A program made the position numbers and the translations under genes. Below are positions 35,548 to 47,052 of a DNA stretch of 64,000 nt, in pieces. Below the pieces are notes generated by a model. The model had not been told where the DNA came from. It worked only from the letters and a program-made list of their open reading frames with translations, and made no database searches. Origin of the DNA: Anastatus disparis (lineage: Eukaryota > Arthropoda > Insecta > Hymenoptera > Eupelmidae); contig JAFFSR010000249.1 in assembly GCA_017163975.1 (NCBI GenBank), positions 1,660,001-1,724,000 on the forward strand, read 5' to 3'. The stretch's first letter is position 1, and each line of letters opens with the position of its first letter.

Positions 35548-37176
35548 TTTTCTCTTATAGAAATAAAGAAAAATTGAAACAGCTGTGGCTATTAGTTTAT
35601 TCACATTTAGAAATATGAAAGACAAAGTCTGTTAAAACCAGTTAACAGACAAAAATGTGTGTTACTTTAACAGACAAAATATCTTTAAAGGATTTAACAA
35701 ACAAATGCCTGTTAAAATTTTACTTATAAATTACAGATATTGTCTGTCAATGTACTAAAACTTTTTTTGGGCTTGTTTTCCGTACACATACATACACGTT
35801 TTATATATAGTTTTATTTTTTTTAATTCACGTTTAAATTAATAAATGTACAAGAACTCAAGAAATATTAGAAAGAACGTTTTTTATTATATCTTATATAA
35901 TATTATATTCGTTTATAATATGATATTCATTGTCTAATGAATAGCTTTCGTGACATTCACAATGATATAATTTTAATAATTATTAACAATTTTTATAAAC
36001 AAATTATAATAATGCGTTTTTTCAAAAAAAAAAAATTTATGATATTTTTAGGTCATTTTGAGTAAAAAAGGTTCTCATGAATATATTGCTAAAATGAACT
36101 GAATCAGCAGAAAAAAATCGCAGTTTGAAAAAACGCGATTTTTCAAAACTTTGACAGCCTATAGCTCAGCTTCTACTGATTTCATTTTAACTCACAATAG
36201 CTTAAATTGTTTGTTAAAATATAAACTTAAAGATTACAGTAGTTAGCGACCGTATTTATAATGATTGCATTACCCATTAAGAGGCGGTCGGGACTATTTG
36301 CCGCATGCGGTCAGGTGAGGGGAAAATGTAAAATAATTTTTACTCAGCGATTTACAATTTACTGAAACAATAATATACCTCTAATATTGTCAATAACTCT
36401 AGCCATATATATGTAGAATAATTATTGATGCTAATCTTGTTTGAAAAGTCTAAAATATTGTTGTAAAGCAAAAAATGCAGCGCGAGATAGAGCCGGCGTG
36501 AGCATATGTATTCATCATTCTTTGGTATTACTTTCTCTGTCGCATTAAAGAAAAATACACATGTTTACATCGACTCTATTATGTGCAGAATTTTTCGCTT
36601 TACAAAAATATTTTAGACTTAATAAATTGTAAATCCGTGTATAAAAAATATTTTATATTCTTCTCTCTCTTGCAGCGTCACCAAGCGGCAAATGGTTCTG
36701 ATCGCTTCTCAATCGTTCAAAAAAGTACCGTTTTTTGAAAAATCGCGTTTTCTTCAAACTTTGCAATTTTTTTTCTACCGATTCAGGGCATTTTAGCAAT
36801 ATGTTCATGAGAACCTTTTTTTACTCGAAATGAACTAAAAAATATGATAAAATTTTTTTTTTCGGCGCATTTTTATAATTTGTTTATAAAAATTGTTAAT
36901 AATTATTAAATGCACCATTTTCAGACTTTCTACCCAAAAAATTCGGATTCAGCTGGTCAGAATACATAAAAAAAACCTGGGTAGAATTGAGGACCTCGAT
37001 CGACCAAGACTTATGTAGTTTGCCCCTGGACTATCTGATCTAGTCGTTTGTTACGGACATTTTTAGAATCAACTGACATAAAGTCTGTTAAATCGTCACA
37101 TCCTTGTTTGTTACTTCAACAGACAATTTAGTAACAGAAAAAAAAGTTAACAGACTACACAATTGTTTTTAACCGT
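35548..37176. repeat. Nested foldback region with AACAGAC motifs
   Basis: An inner palindrome of about 190-base arms (35965-36150 against 36735-36915) shares ATATTGCTAAAATG and aaaaacgcgattttt. Outer flanks at 35625-35760 and 37060-37170 both carry repeated TTAACAGAC/GTCTGTTAA boxes. The inner spacer (36160-36730) contains a more GC-rich patch near 36245-36325. No coding frame. Confidence 0.7.
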
Positions 37177-37179
37177 GTT

Positions 37180-37540
37180 CAGTTCCTTAAAAGAATAATT
37201 ATATTATCAAACGTTTGTCCATGTAATTTGTTAATCGTCATAGCAAAAGATGATTCACATGGAAATTACGTTCTTTTAAATGTAAAAGGAATATTCATTT
37301 TCACAATATAATCTACTACGGTTTGGAAAAATATTATCTTATACCACCCGTCAAAATTTTACATTTTAATAAATGATTAGAAAATTCTAAAATTTGCAAT
37401 CTCGCACTATTGCATGAACCTTTATTAATACTTATATTTCTTATAAGCATTACAATGAATTTTTTTCTCAAATGTAATTTACTGGAAGGATTAAAAGAAT
37501 TTAAATATTCTAGAAGAAACATTTCATCTGATTCATTAAT
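37180..37540 (-). pseudogene. Helitron/Pif1-type helicase C-terminal fragment
   Basis: Minus-strand remnant of the superfamily 1 helicase that drives Helitron rolling-circle transposition. It reads EYLNSFNPSSKLHLRKKFIV, MLIRNISINKGSCNSARLQI and LKCKILTGGIR, then across frameshifts NIFPNRSRLY, PFTFKRT, FPCESSFAMTINKLHGQT. This matches the Pif1/Helitron order: 'LkvGapVMLLRN…KGLcNGTRL…kiLtG', then 'PF.fkR.QFP…FAMTINKsQGQT'. Stops and shifts occur between 37290 and 37350. No Rep/HUH part is visible nearby. A host PIF1 copy is possible, but the style favours Helitron. Confidence 0.82.
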
Positions 37541-37955
37541 GATTTTCATCACTATCAATTTCCAAATTTTAAAATAATGTATGAAAATTCTATAAATTTT
37601 GCAATAAAAGATCAAAAAGTTTTTCGCAAAAAAAAACATTTTATTTTTTACTTTTGCATTAAATTTTGTTTCAACTCATTCATATAAAATTGTTTTCACA
37701 AATTATTATATGCGTTACATCTTTAGTTTGGATAGCATTAAATTAAATTAAATATTACAGTAAATTACATTTTTAAATACTATTATTAGTAATAAGAGTT
37801 TAAAAATCCCTCATTATTTAAAATTACAAAAGCATCTTTTTCATCTTTATATATTTAATGACTATTAAATAAATGACTTTACTTAGCTACTTCATAACCG
37901 CATTATAGGTAATAATAAATATTATTACATTTATTTGAACTTAAGCATTTACAAA
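37541..37955. other. AT-rich spacer, nothing recognised
   Basis: No supported feature. Confidence 0.4.
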
Positions 37956-38604
37956 AACGCTGCCAAGTGCTTTGGTGTAATGCTTTCTCATAGAGCTCAT
38001 TGTGTTAGAGTATTTTGATTTCATTTTGCTTTCTCATAGAAAAATTATTGTATCGGTGAAAAAATTTTTTTCTATTTTTTCGTTAATTTGTATATATTTA
38101 GACTCAGGGAGTCGAAAAAAGTGGTTTCAAATTAAAATTTTTTCAAAATTTTCAAAATACTCTAAAATTAAAACTGCACTAAGAAAATTAGTTTTAAAAA
38201 ATTTTTTTCTTTTGACAATAGCGAATAACTTGCATGCGAATTTTGGGGCAAATCTATCGAGTAATTTACGTAAAATAAAAGAAAAATGAATTTTTTTTGC
38301 AAATGTTACAAAATTATCTAAAATTAAAACCACGCTAAGAAAATCAGTTTTCAGAAGTTTTTCTTTTGGTAGTCGCAAATAATTTCCAAGCAAATTTTAG
38401 AGCAAATCCATCGAGTACTTTAAGTAAAATACAAAAAAAAATTAAAAATTAGAATTGAAAAAAAATGTTTTGAATTGTTCTAAAATTAAAACTACCCCAA
38501 GAAAATCAGTTTTCAATAGCTTCCGTACCAGTTAGACAAAAAAAATAAATTGTATGCAAAATTTGAAGGAAATCTGTCGAGTACTTTTCGAGATCTAATT
38601 GACG

Positions 38605-38895
38605 TATCGGAGCAGCCTGTAACCTTCAAGGTTATGTGCTACTCTGATTCGTTACGTTTCGAGGTATACGCGCAATCGGAGAAGATGTTACTCAGATTTG
38701 AGTTTCCCTTACGCTGATCGAGTCATATGTAAAGCGCCGATTCGTCAAAACAACGTAACACAAACGATCGGAGCAGACACAGTTCATTTTCAGTACTTTC
38801 TTTGTTGTTTTCGGCACACCGTTTGCGCCGAACGCGTGGCGCTAGCGTAGTTAGGGAGGAGGGCAACTAGCAAGCAAAAAGTTTTTCAGTGAATG
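38605..38895. other. GC-rich block unique to family D copy 2
   Basis: About 290 bases with GCGCCGATTCGTC, GCGCCGAACGCGTGGCGC and similar words, absent at the matching point of copy 1. No protein domain seen. It could be an inserted element or a captured host fragment. Confidence 0.5.
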
Positions 38896-38932
38896 AGTAC
38901 ATACACACACACATACATACAGACATTTTCTG

Positions 38933-39034
38933 CCCTACAAAAAAAAATCAGGTAAGAGATCATTAGATGATATTTTGGCATGATAAATCACCTAAGAAAT
39001 CAGGTGATTTCTCGCCTGATTTTTTTTAACAGGG
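38933..39034. mobile_element. 102-bp MITE with CCCTRNAAAAAAAATCAGG ends
   Basis: The left tip ccctacaaaaaaaaatcagg is mirrored by cctgattttttttaacaggg. It splits the family D motif acattttctg|gaaacc, intact in copy 1 near 22770, leaving TG on both sides. The empty site in copy 1 makes the boundaries firm. Confidence 0.85.
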
Positions 39035-39174
39035 TGGAAACCACATTTTTCGACTCACAAGTCCAAATATGAACAAATTAATAAAAAAATAGAAAAAATT
39101 TTTTTATTGATACAATGTTTTCTCTATGAGACAGTAGAAGTGTATTAAAATATATTTATAATTCATAAATCTTA

Positions 39175-39322
39175 AGTTCTTTAAAGTACTTTCAGTAAGG
39201 ATTCATGTAAGAACTTTTATCGTCATGATAAGTTCTTTCATGAATTATTTCGGAAAGATTTTTAAATAATTTCATGTAAGGATTCGTGACATTTTACGAA
39301 AATCTTACATGAAATTATTACG
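39175..39322. repeat. AT-rich repeat with aaggattcatgtaa boxes
   Basis: Words such as TTTCAGTAAGGATTCATGTA recur at 40262 and, inverted, near 39300. It flanks MITE A copy 3 and may be the sequence into which that MITE inserted. Confidence 0.5.
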
Positions 39323-39710
39323 TTAAGAGGAGGTCACGTATCTCTGTCCTTTTCTAATCAAAGAAATGATTTTTTTACAACAACTAATAACTTTAGCAAA
39401 AAATAAAGAGAAAGCCGCTTCTTGTATCAGAAAAAGCATTATTTTCTTTGATAAGAAAAGATTAATTTTATCGCTTCGTTCTCAAGAAAACCTTGAAAAA
39501 CCAAATGGTCCACCCTAACCTCTATGATTTAAGTTTTTCAAGGTTTTCTTAAAAACGAAGCAATAAAATTAATTCTTTCTTATCAAAGAAAATATTGCTT
39601 TTTTTGATACGAGATGCGGCTTTCTCTTCATTTTTTGCTAAAGTTATTAGTTTTTGTAAAAAAATCATTTTTTTATTAGAAAAGGACAGAGATACGTGAC
39701 CTCCTCTTAA
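39323..39710. mobile_element. TTAA MITE, family A copy 3
   Basis: TTAAGAGGAGGTCACGTATC at the left, mirrored at the right end (gatacgtgacctcctcTTAA). The arms are nearly perfect to the centre near 39515. This is the best-preserved copy, with copy 8. Confidence 0.92.
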
Positions 39711-40113
39711 CAGCATGACGAAGCTGTCCGCCTTCTAATAATATTTCCAATCCTAACTTATGAATAAACGATGCGTTTAATCGAGTTCTTTTACTACAAA
39801 GAAAAAATTTGTAAGATTAAACTATAGTGCGGACAACCCAAGAAATCCACCAAAATATTATACATACAAAGTTATAATAAAAACTTTCAATGTATCGTAT
39901 TTTAAGGTTAGGTTTGTCGAGTTTAATATCTAATTTCCAATCTTAGCTCATAAAAAATAACAAGTCCAAATGATTTTTTATTTTAACAAAAATTATTGTA
40001 CTAATATGGCTTTAGTGCGGACAAGTCATTATATTTGTTTAATTTATGAATTTAAAAAGATATTAATGAAATAAAAAAAGCAAAACTCAATTGCTGCAGC
40101 TTCGACATGCCGT
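39711..40113. repeat. Dispersed repeat E, copy 2 (uninterrupted)
   Basis: Collinear with 1815-2141 plus 2702-2770. It starts CAGCATGACGAAGCTGTCC directly after the terminal TTAA of MITE A copy 3. It shows the empty site of the 560-bp insertion at 2142. Confidence 0.8.
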
Positions 40114-40386
40114 TAAAGCTTTTTGGAAGAATATTGAAATTATTCGGTGAAAGAATAGCTTAGATTATTTCGAAAATCTTTCTAAATTATTTCATGACTT
40201 GAATCGTTGGAAGATTTCTGAGTTCTTTTTTGTTTCCTTTCAAGAAGTCCTTACAAAGTCCTTTCAGTAAGGATTCGTGTAATATTTCATGTCTTAACTT
40301 TCGTTTCCTTTTTGGTATTGTTTTTGTAAAGACTTTGTAATCTTCCTGTGTATTATTTCATAAATTCTTTTCAAAAGAATATAGTT

Positions 40387-40965
40387 ATCATAAATAACTA
40401 ATTTCATATAAAAATACATTCAATTTCAAATATGTTTTGGTTTGAAACATTTTCTATATCTTGAGAATTGAAGTGGTAGTGCTCGTTCAAAGTCTGGAAC
40501 AAAAAACTTTACCTTAACAAACCCTTTACCGCTCGGTTTCTTCATGAGTTTTCATTGGATTTACTTGAAATTTTATGGAGATATTCAAAATTATAGTAGA
40601 ATCCATATAAGCGTAAAACATTCATAAAAAATTCAAATAATTAAAAAATTTTAGAAAAAAAAACAATTTAAAAAAAATTTTTTTTATTCATTATTATAAT
40701 TAAATAAGTTGATAAATAAATAGAAATAAATTAATTCAAAATCTGCTCCACTTATATGGATTCTACTATAATTTTGAATATCTTCATAAAATTTCAAGTG
40801 AATCCAATGAAAACTCATGAAGAAACTTTGCGGTAAAGGGTTTTTTGTTCCAGACTTTCAACGAGCACCACCACTTCAATTCTCAAGATATAGAAAATGT
40901 TTTAAACCAAAAAATGTTTGAAATTGAATGTATTTTTATATGAAATTAGTTATTTTTGAATATCA
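40387..40965. repeat. Palindromic MITE with 230-bp arms
   Basis: 40387-40618 is mirrored by 40740-40965. Shared blocks include GAATCCATATAAG near 40608 and its mirror near 40755, and GAATTGAAGTGGT against its mirror. The centre is about 120 bases of A/T runs. Confidence 0.87.
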
Positions 40966-41195
40966 GCAATTTATATCAATATATCTCAGCAATATATTTC
41001 AGATTCTAATAGTATCTGGCCCCCTTAATGTATATTTAAGCTAAAAAGAACTTTTATTAGTTAATATTATAATAACAAAAAATTATCAATTACATTTAAA
41101 TCTGATTTTTTTCCAGACTGAAACTCAGGTCTGATAGCTCTAGTAACTACAGTTGAGTAGAAAGTGCATAGGCGCCCAAGTTATTTCAGCTTATG

Positions 41196-41935
41196 TCTGT
41201 ATATTATAAAATAACCCATATGTATTAGTAAACTAATCAGTTAAATATATTATATTAAATATTAATTCATTGTATATTATAAAACAGCACACCTATATTA
41301 GTAAATATTCAAATTTCTATTGAAAATATAGTCATATTGCTTGTTTGTCAACTGCAATACAAATTTTATATACAAATCTATAAAAAAGATGCTTAGTATA
41401 GTTATAATTTTATCAGTATGTTAATTATTTTCAAGCTTTATTCATTAAAACATAAATTGTTTTTCCATTTTTTAATTTCATATATTAATATTTAGTTAAA
41501 TAGTAATGTATATAATAAAATAACTCACTCGTACAAGCAAACTATTCAGTTAAATACATTATATTAAATATTAATTCATCGTATATCATAAAATAGCCCA
41601 CTTATATAAGTAAATTATTCAAATTTTCATTAAAAATAGACATATAGCTTGTTCGTCAACTGTGATACAAATTTTATATGTTAATCTATAACAAAGCTGT
41701 CTACCGTAATCATACTTTCATCAGTGTGTAAATTATTTTCAAACTACAATTACTGAAAACACACATTTTATACTTCTATTTATTTATGTATTAATATTTA
41801 ATATAATAAGTTTAACTAAATAGTATTGTATATTATGAAATAGCACGCTTGTATGAGTAGATTCTTCAAATTTTCACTAAAAATAGACATGCAGTTTGTT
41901 CGTCAATTGTATCATCCATTGTTATCAGTAAATTT
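41196..41935. repeat. 310-bp tandem repeat, about 2.3 units
   Basis: Blocks tgtatattataaaata, ACATTATATTAAATATTAAT and GTCAACTG..ATACAAATTTTA recur at about 310-base spacing (41197, 41507 and partial 41825). Non-coding and diverged. Confidence 0.75.
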
Positions 41936-42403
41936 TGATCTTGATTTATTCTAACCTTATTTTTTTTATTAAAATGTGCACATAAATTTATTTTTAAAAC
42001 ATTACTTGAATATATTACTTTTTTTTAGTACTTTGATGATTTTTAATCTGAGTAATAGAAATATAGAATAATAAAACTTTCATAACCTCAAACCTTCATT
42101 AATTGCTATTACCATACTTATTTTTAAATAAAAAACAATTAAAAATATATATTTATTGTACCTGCATTAAGCAATACTTATGCAACAAAGGAATAAATTA
42201 CTTATCTGAATTGTTATATTATTTGATGTCTTTACAATTTTACTGGAATTTTTAAATAAAAGGTAGTCACCTTGCTTGTGCTTATAGTTATATATTTTAT
42301 CATTAAACTATACATTGGTTATATACATAAATAATATTGCTTGGTTTAAAATAAAATATTCTTATTCTATTTTAATTGAGTTACTTCTATTATATTTAGA
42401 AAA
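41936..42403. other. AT-rich spacer; holds the SINE's left target duplication
   Basis: Nothing coding. ATTATATTTAGAAAA at 42389-42403 is the left target duplication of the adjacent SINE. Confidence 0.5.
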
Positions 42404-42783
42404 TAGGAGCGCGGTGGTAATAGGAGCGCGGTGGCGTAACAGATAGAGCTCTTACCTTCAACGCGGTGGGCACGGTTTCGAATCCTGGCCAGGCACCTCT
42501 GACTTTTTTTCGAAAGAAAATTAGTGTATGTGCTACCCATATCGCGACTCTTAAAAAATCCGACCTCATTGAGTATCGGTTGATTGTTGGTCACAAAAAG
42601 TGGCTGACCATCCATCGGTAATCAAAGTTTTCGGTATGGTGGGTCTGACAGTCTAGCCTGATGTAATGTGTTAAACGGGTACCGGGCTGAACTCCCTCGA
42701 CTTCACCATATAAAAAGGTTAATCATATAGAGGACAAAATCCTTTATATATTAATCTTTAAAAAAAAAAAAAAAAAAAAAAAA
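42404..42783 (+). mobile_element. tRNA-derived SINE, full length
   Basis: The head (42404-42500) resembles a tRNA with polymerase III boxes: an A-box-like TGGCGTAACAGATAGAGC and a B box GGTTTCGAATCC. A unique body with GGTTGATTGTTGGTCAC and CTCCCTCGACTTCACCAT follows, and an A-run ends it. It is flanked by an exact 15-bp duplication ATTATATTTAGAAAA (42389-42403 and 42784-42798). The first 15 bases of the head are duplicated. A second, 5'-truncated copy is at 54920. It would move by LINE machinery in trans. Confidence 0.93.
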
Positions 42784-43567
42784 ATTATATTTAGAAAACA
42801 ATGCCTGGAAATAAATTTTTATTTATTTAAAAAATCTAAACCCTTTAAAATTTAATTTTTGGCGTCTATTCTATATCGACCAATCAGGGTTCGATCTTTA
42901 GATGCTTCAACATGGCGGCTCATCATTTTTTTAAGAAGGGATTAAATTAATGTCTCATATTCTTTTTAATTTAAAAAATTTATAGCAGATTATTTAAATA
43001 TAAAATAAAACATATTACATTTTAAATGATTGAAAATTTTTTATAATTGCATATAACTTTCGATAAAGAATTTTTCTTATTATTGATTTTATTTAATGAA
43101 TAACAACACGAAAAATATGTTATTTTTTAAGAGAAAGTCGTTAATTTAATAAAATTTTATAAATTGAATAAATTAATGACAAAATCTAAATATCTTTACA
43201 ATGTTTTGAATACATAAATTTTATCAGATAAAAAATTTTTCCTCAAAAAAGCATAATATTTTGTGTTTTCTCACTAACTAAAAATTAATAGTGATAAAAA
43301 ATTTCTACCCAAAGTTACATAATTATAAAAATTAATTCATTTAATTTGTATGTAATCTGCTTTTTCCGTATTTATATTATAATCCCCTATTAATATTATA
43401 AATTGAAAATATAGTCTGTCTTTGTTAAATTAATGTATAAAGATATTCTTTTTAATATAAAAAATTAATATCAGATTATTATATGAATTCGAATAAAACA
43501 GATTACAAAGTAAATGATTAAAAGTTTTTATAATTGTATAGCTTTAGATAAAAAATTTCTTTTAATA
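42784..43567. other. AT-rich spacer, nothing recognised
   Basis: Opens with the SINE's right target duplication; otherwise no feature. Confidence 0.45.
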
Positions 43568-43954
43568 TTAAGAGGAGGTCGAGTATATCTGTCCTTTTCT
43601 AATCAAAGAATTGATTTTTTCACAAAGATTAATAATTGTAGCAAAAAATAAGAAGAAAGCCCCATCTCGTATAATAAAAAGCAAGATTTTCTTTTATGAG
43701 GAAAAATTATTTTTATCGCTTTGTTTTTAAGAAAACCTTGAAAAACTGAATTGTCCATCTTACTCTATTTTTTAAGTTTTTCAAAGTTTTCTTCAAAACA
43801 AATCGATAAAAATAATTTTTCCTCATCAAAGAAAATCTTGCTTTTTATTATACGAGATGGGGCTATCTCCTTATTTTTTGCTACAATTATTAGTTTTTGC
43901 AAAAAAATAAATTCTTTGATTAGAAAAGGACAGAGATATACGACCTGCTCTTAA
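43568..43954. mobile_element. TTAA MITE, family A copy 4
   Basis: TTAAGAGGAGGTCGAGTATA at the left, mirrored by tatacgacctgctcTTAA. Closest to copy 1 in the shared GTCGAG/CGAC variant. Confidence 0.9.
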
Positions 43955-44680
43955 TTTAAGTTAGTAAATAAGCACACAAAACATTTTGTTGCTTTTTTAA
44001 AGAAAAGTCTTTAATTCAATGAAGTTTTAAGAAAGAGTATTGTATTATTTATTTAAGTTTTTTCAAATAAACTTATTTTAAAATCTATATAAAATGAATT
44101 TTTCAATTCATATAGCATGAAAATGTTTGTGTGTGAATAATACGTAAGTACATGTAACTATACATTTATCAGTATACATAAAAAATATTTAAATTTTAAA
44201 AAATAGTGAAATATATGCATGTGCAACATAATTTATTTAAAAAAAAAAAATTTTGTTTAGTCGGAAATTGAACTACCGACAGATATCTTACAAGACCAAC
44301 ACTTTCGATTCGCAGTTATGCCTACAAGGGGATACTCGTTGAATGGGCGTTTTGTACCTAATTGGTAAGATAATACCACATTTACTATATAAGTCGAACG
44401 TTGGCGGTTTGGAGTATATACCCACAGCGCCTGCTTTAAAAATGTAAATGCGTCTTTATAATTATTCGTAAATCCTAATATATGTGAATATGTATTGACG
44501 TATAAAAATGGTATAATAGTATATATAATAGTATGCTGTGAGTAAATTTGTGTTTTTCACAGCAAATATTTGTAAAATATAGAATAAAAAATAGAATGTT
44601 GGACAGAATCGTAACAAAATACCATCCGAACAGTGAAAAAGGATAAAATTATTAACCAATTGATGTTTGAATTATTGACT
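43955..44680. other. AT-rich stretch, no supported gene
   Basis: Includes a weakly tRNA-like minus-strand segment at 44262-44330, which I did not accept. The rest is unassigned. Confidence 0.4.
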
Positions 44681-45255
44681 TCCCAAAGCCTCCGGGAACC
44701 TTACACTGGAATCTTCCTGAAAGCTGCTAGCATTTTTTTATGGAAGCTTCTATGAAGTATTTTTGGAACCTTACGGGAATCTTCCTTGAAAGCTTCTTGT
44801 AAGATTCAAAAGGCCTTTATGCTAGCTTCCATGGAAGCTTACTAATTTCTTCCACGTAAGCTTCCTGGAATCTTTCATTGAATCTTTCTGAAAGAAAAGT
44901 GCGCTGGACATTTTACGCTTCTAGAAAGCTTTCATTGAAGCTTTCACGGAAGCTTGCATGTAAACTTCTTCCATGATTCCGTGGAAGCTTTCATAAAGTA
45001 CTTTTGGAACCTTACGGCAATCATCCCTGAAAGCTTCTTGTAAGATTCGAAAGGTATTTATGCTAGCTTCCATGGAAGCTTACTGATTTCTCCCACGGAA
45101 ACTTCCTGGAATCTTTCATTAAATCTTTCTGAAAGAAAAGTGCGCGGGATATTTTACGCTTCCAGGAAGCTTACATGGAAGCTTCCGAGAAGTTTTCGAA
45201 CTTTTTATGGAAGCTTCCTGAAAGCTTCCCGGAAGCTTTGGAGCTATGTGGGCTA
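44681..45255. repeat. GGAAGCTTCC palindrome array, 241-bp duplication
   Basis: Dense short palindromes around AAGCTT. A unit with GGAACCTTACGG…AAGCTTCTTGTAAGATTC (44765) repeats at 45006, a period of 241. It ends ggagctatgtgggc, the mirror of the tip at 33664. Non-coding. Confidence 0.85.
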
Positions 45256-45366
45256 AAAAAAATAATTTTCTCTAATATCACTTTAAAATTTGTATTAAAT
45301 ATGATAATTGAAAGTACAATTATTTCATTATGTTGAATTTGTTGTCAAAGTTTAATTATATTTTAC

Positions 45367-46006
45367 TATAAGGAGATATAAAACAGACACTGAATACAAC
45401 TGTCTTTCCATTCACCTGTCATATTCAATTGTATTTTCATTCTATTGCTGAATTTCCATAAAAAGAATGTATTAACTTGAAGCAACGAAGATAGACGCTT
45501 ATAGAAGCGTACTTCTGGGTTAACTTTGGGGGCCCAGCTTTTGGAGGACATTTAACATTACGTGTATATCTATATATATGAAAACATCGGTATATATAGA
45601 TATAGAAATACATGGCATTTTAGAAGCGCCACCACGCGGCTGGAGGACATAAGCTTTAGATTTTGAGCCCCTGTCCGCCCATTTAAAGTACGCTTCTATA
45701 AGCGTCTATCTTCGTTGCTTGGAGCATGTACCATGATGATTATTTATTTGAATTTTCAAATTAATCCAACCATTAGTTTTCAAGATATTTAGATTTCTGA
45801 TCCTAAATAGAAAAATTTTAATAAATAATATTGGAACCTAAACTTCTCAATAACCAATGAATAAATTTATTTAAAAATTTAACTGAATAATCTTCGTGAT
45901 ACATACTATATGTTAATGCATCCCTTTATTCAAAATTTTGAAATACAATCGAAATATAGTCAATACTTATGGGTGCAAGTGTAGTGTCCATTTTACATCT
46001 CCTTAA
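45367..46006. mobile_element. TTAA MITE family B, copy split by MITE G
   Basis: The left tip is mutated (tataAGGAGATATAAAACAG) and the right tip ends gtccattttacatctccTTAA. Arms correspond to those of the copy at 46669. A different MITE is inserted at 45480-45720. Confidence 0.82.
45480..45720. mobile_element. MITE G copy 1 (241 bp)
   Basis: The left end AAGCAACGAAGATAGACGCT is mirrored by agcgtctatcttcgttgctt. The inner TIR continues to GAAGCGTACTT on both sides. A second copy lies at 55107-55333. No coding. Confidence 0.9.
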
Positions 46007-46668
46007 ATAATTTATACTTATAAAATTTACATAATATTTTATAAAAACTATTAAAATGATGATCATATATTTAATATTATTGTAAACTATAAATAAAAAG
46101 TTTATGGAATTATTATTAAGTAATAACTTATAAATAGTTATATTATTTTATTAAATACATTTCCAACTTGAATAATTAATTTCATGTTAAAACTGAAATT
46201 AATTACCATTTAATTCCAGGTGTTATTTAAAAAATTTAACATTATTCAAAGTTATTAAGAATTTATTTATAAAAAGTATTCTAATATCAAAATTTCAAAA
46301 TTCTATTGATTTAATTTTTTATTCTATACATTAGAAAATTAGTTTTGATGTCGAAATTTTTTTGTGATATGCAACATGTATATATATTATCTCATAGTAA
46401 AATATTTTATCACCTTGTATGAAAATTATTTTGTAAAAGTAGAATACTGTGGATAAATAAATGGTTATAAGACAATATTGAAAACTGTAAATAACAATAA
46501 AAAAGCGTTAGGCTGGAGATTAATAATAATTGTTTATTATCATTTATACATTTTTTAAATGTAGATACTGCAAATACCCGTAAATAACTGTAAATAAATT
46601 GCAGAATACAATTATTAGAAATAACTCGAAATAATTTTTATTTTAGTTCTTTTTATAACAAACTTCTC
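46007..46668. other. AT-rich spacer, nothing recognised
   Basis: No supported feature. Confidence 0.4.
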
Positions 46669-47052
46669 TTAAGGGGATGTAAAACGGACACTACACCTGT
46701 ACTCATAAATTTGGTCTATCTTTTCATTATGTTGCAAAACTTGAGGAAAAGAAATGCTTTAGCTTGTAGTATTCACCATGAAGATTATTCAGTTAAATTT
46801 TCAAATAAATTCGTTCATTAATTTTTCAAAATTTTGGGTTCCAATATTTATATATTAAAATTTTTAAATTTTATACAAGAAATCTAAAATTTTGAGAAAC
46901 TAATGAATGAATTTATTCCAAAATTTAACCGAATAATCTTTATGGTATATACTACAAGTTAAAGGATTTATTTTCTTAAAATTTTGCAATAAAATAAAAA
47001 GATAATAAATACTTATGAGTACAGGCGTAGTATCTATTCTACATCTCCTTAA
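46669..47052. mobile_element. TTAA MITE family B, intact copy
   Basis: TTAAGGGGATGTAAAACGGA at the left; the right end is ctattctacatctccTTAA. Arms of about 180 bases meet near 46860. Its terminal TTAA (47049-47052) is also the first base block of the next element. Confidence 0.9.

Larger units (their letters stand above)
37956..39134. repeat. Repeat family D copy 2
   Basis: Same opening as at 20786 (ACGCTGCCAAGTGCTTTGG) and same close (ttttctctatgaga). It has three to four 165-bp units (38150-38600) instead of about ten. Two extra segments are inserted: a GC-rich block at about 38605-38895 and a 102-bp MITE at 38933-39034. Confidence 0.85.

Noticed and set aside
42410..42497. Possible genuine tRNA gene
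   Set aside because: It is continuous with a SINE body, an A-tail and a 15-bp target duplication, so it is a SINE head.
42367..42615. 82-residue minus-strand frame
   Set aside because: It is the antisense of the SINE and has no domain.
44262..44330. tRNA-like segment on the minus strand (B-box-like GGTAGTTCAATTT)
   Set aside because: No acceptor stem pairs and the arms have wrong lengths; at most a decayed tRNA-like repeat.
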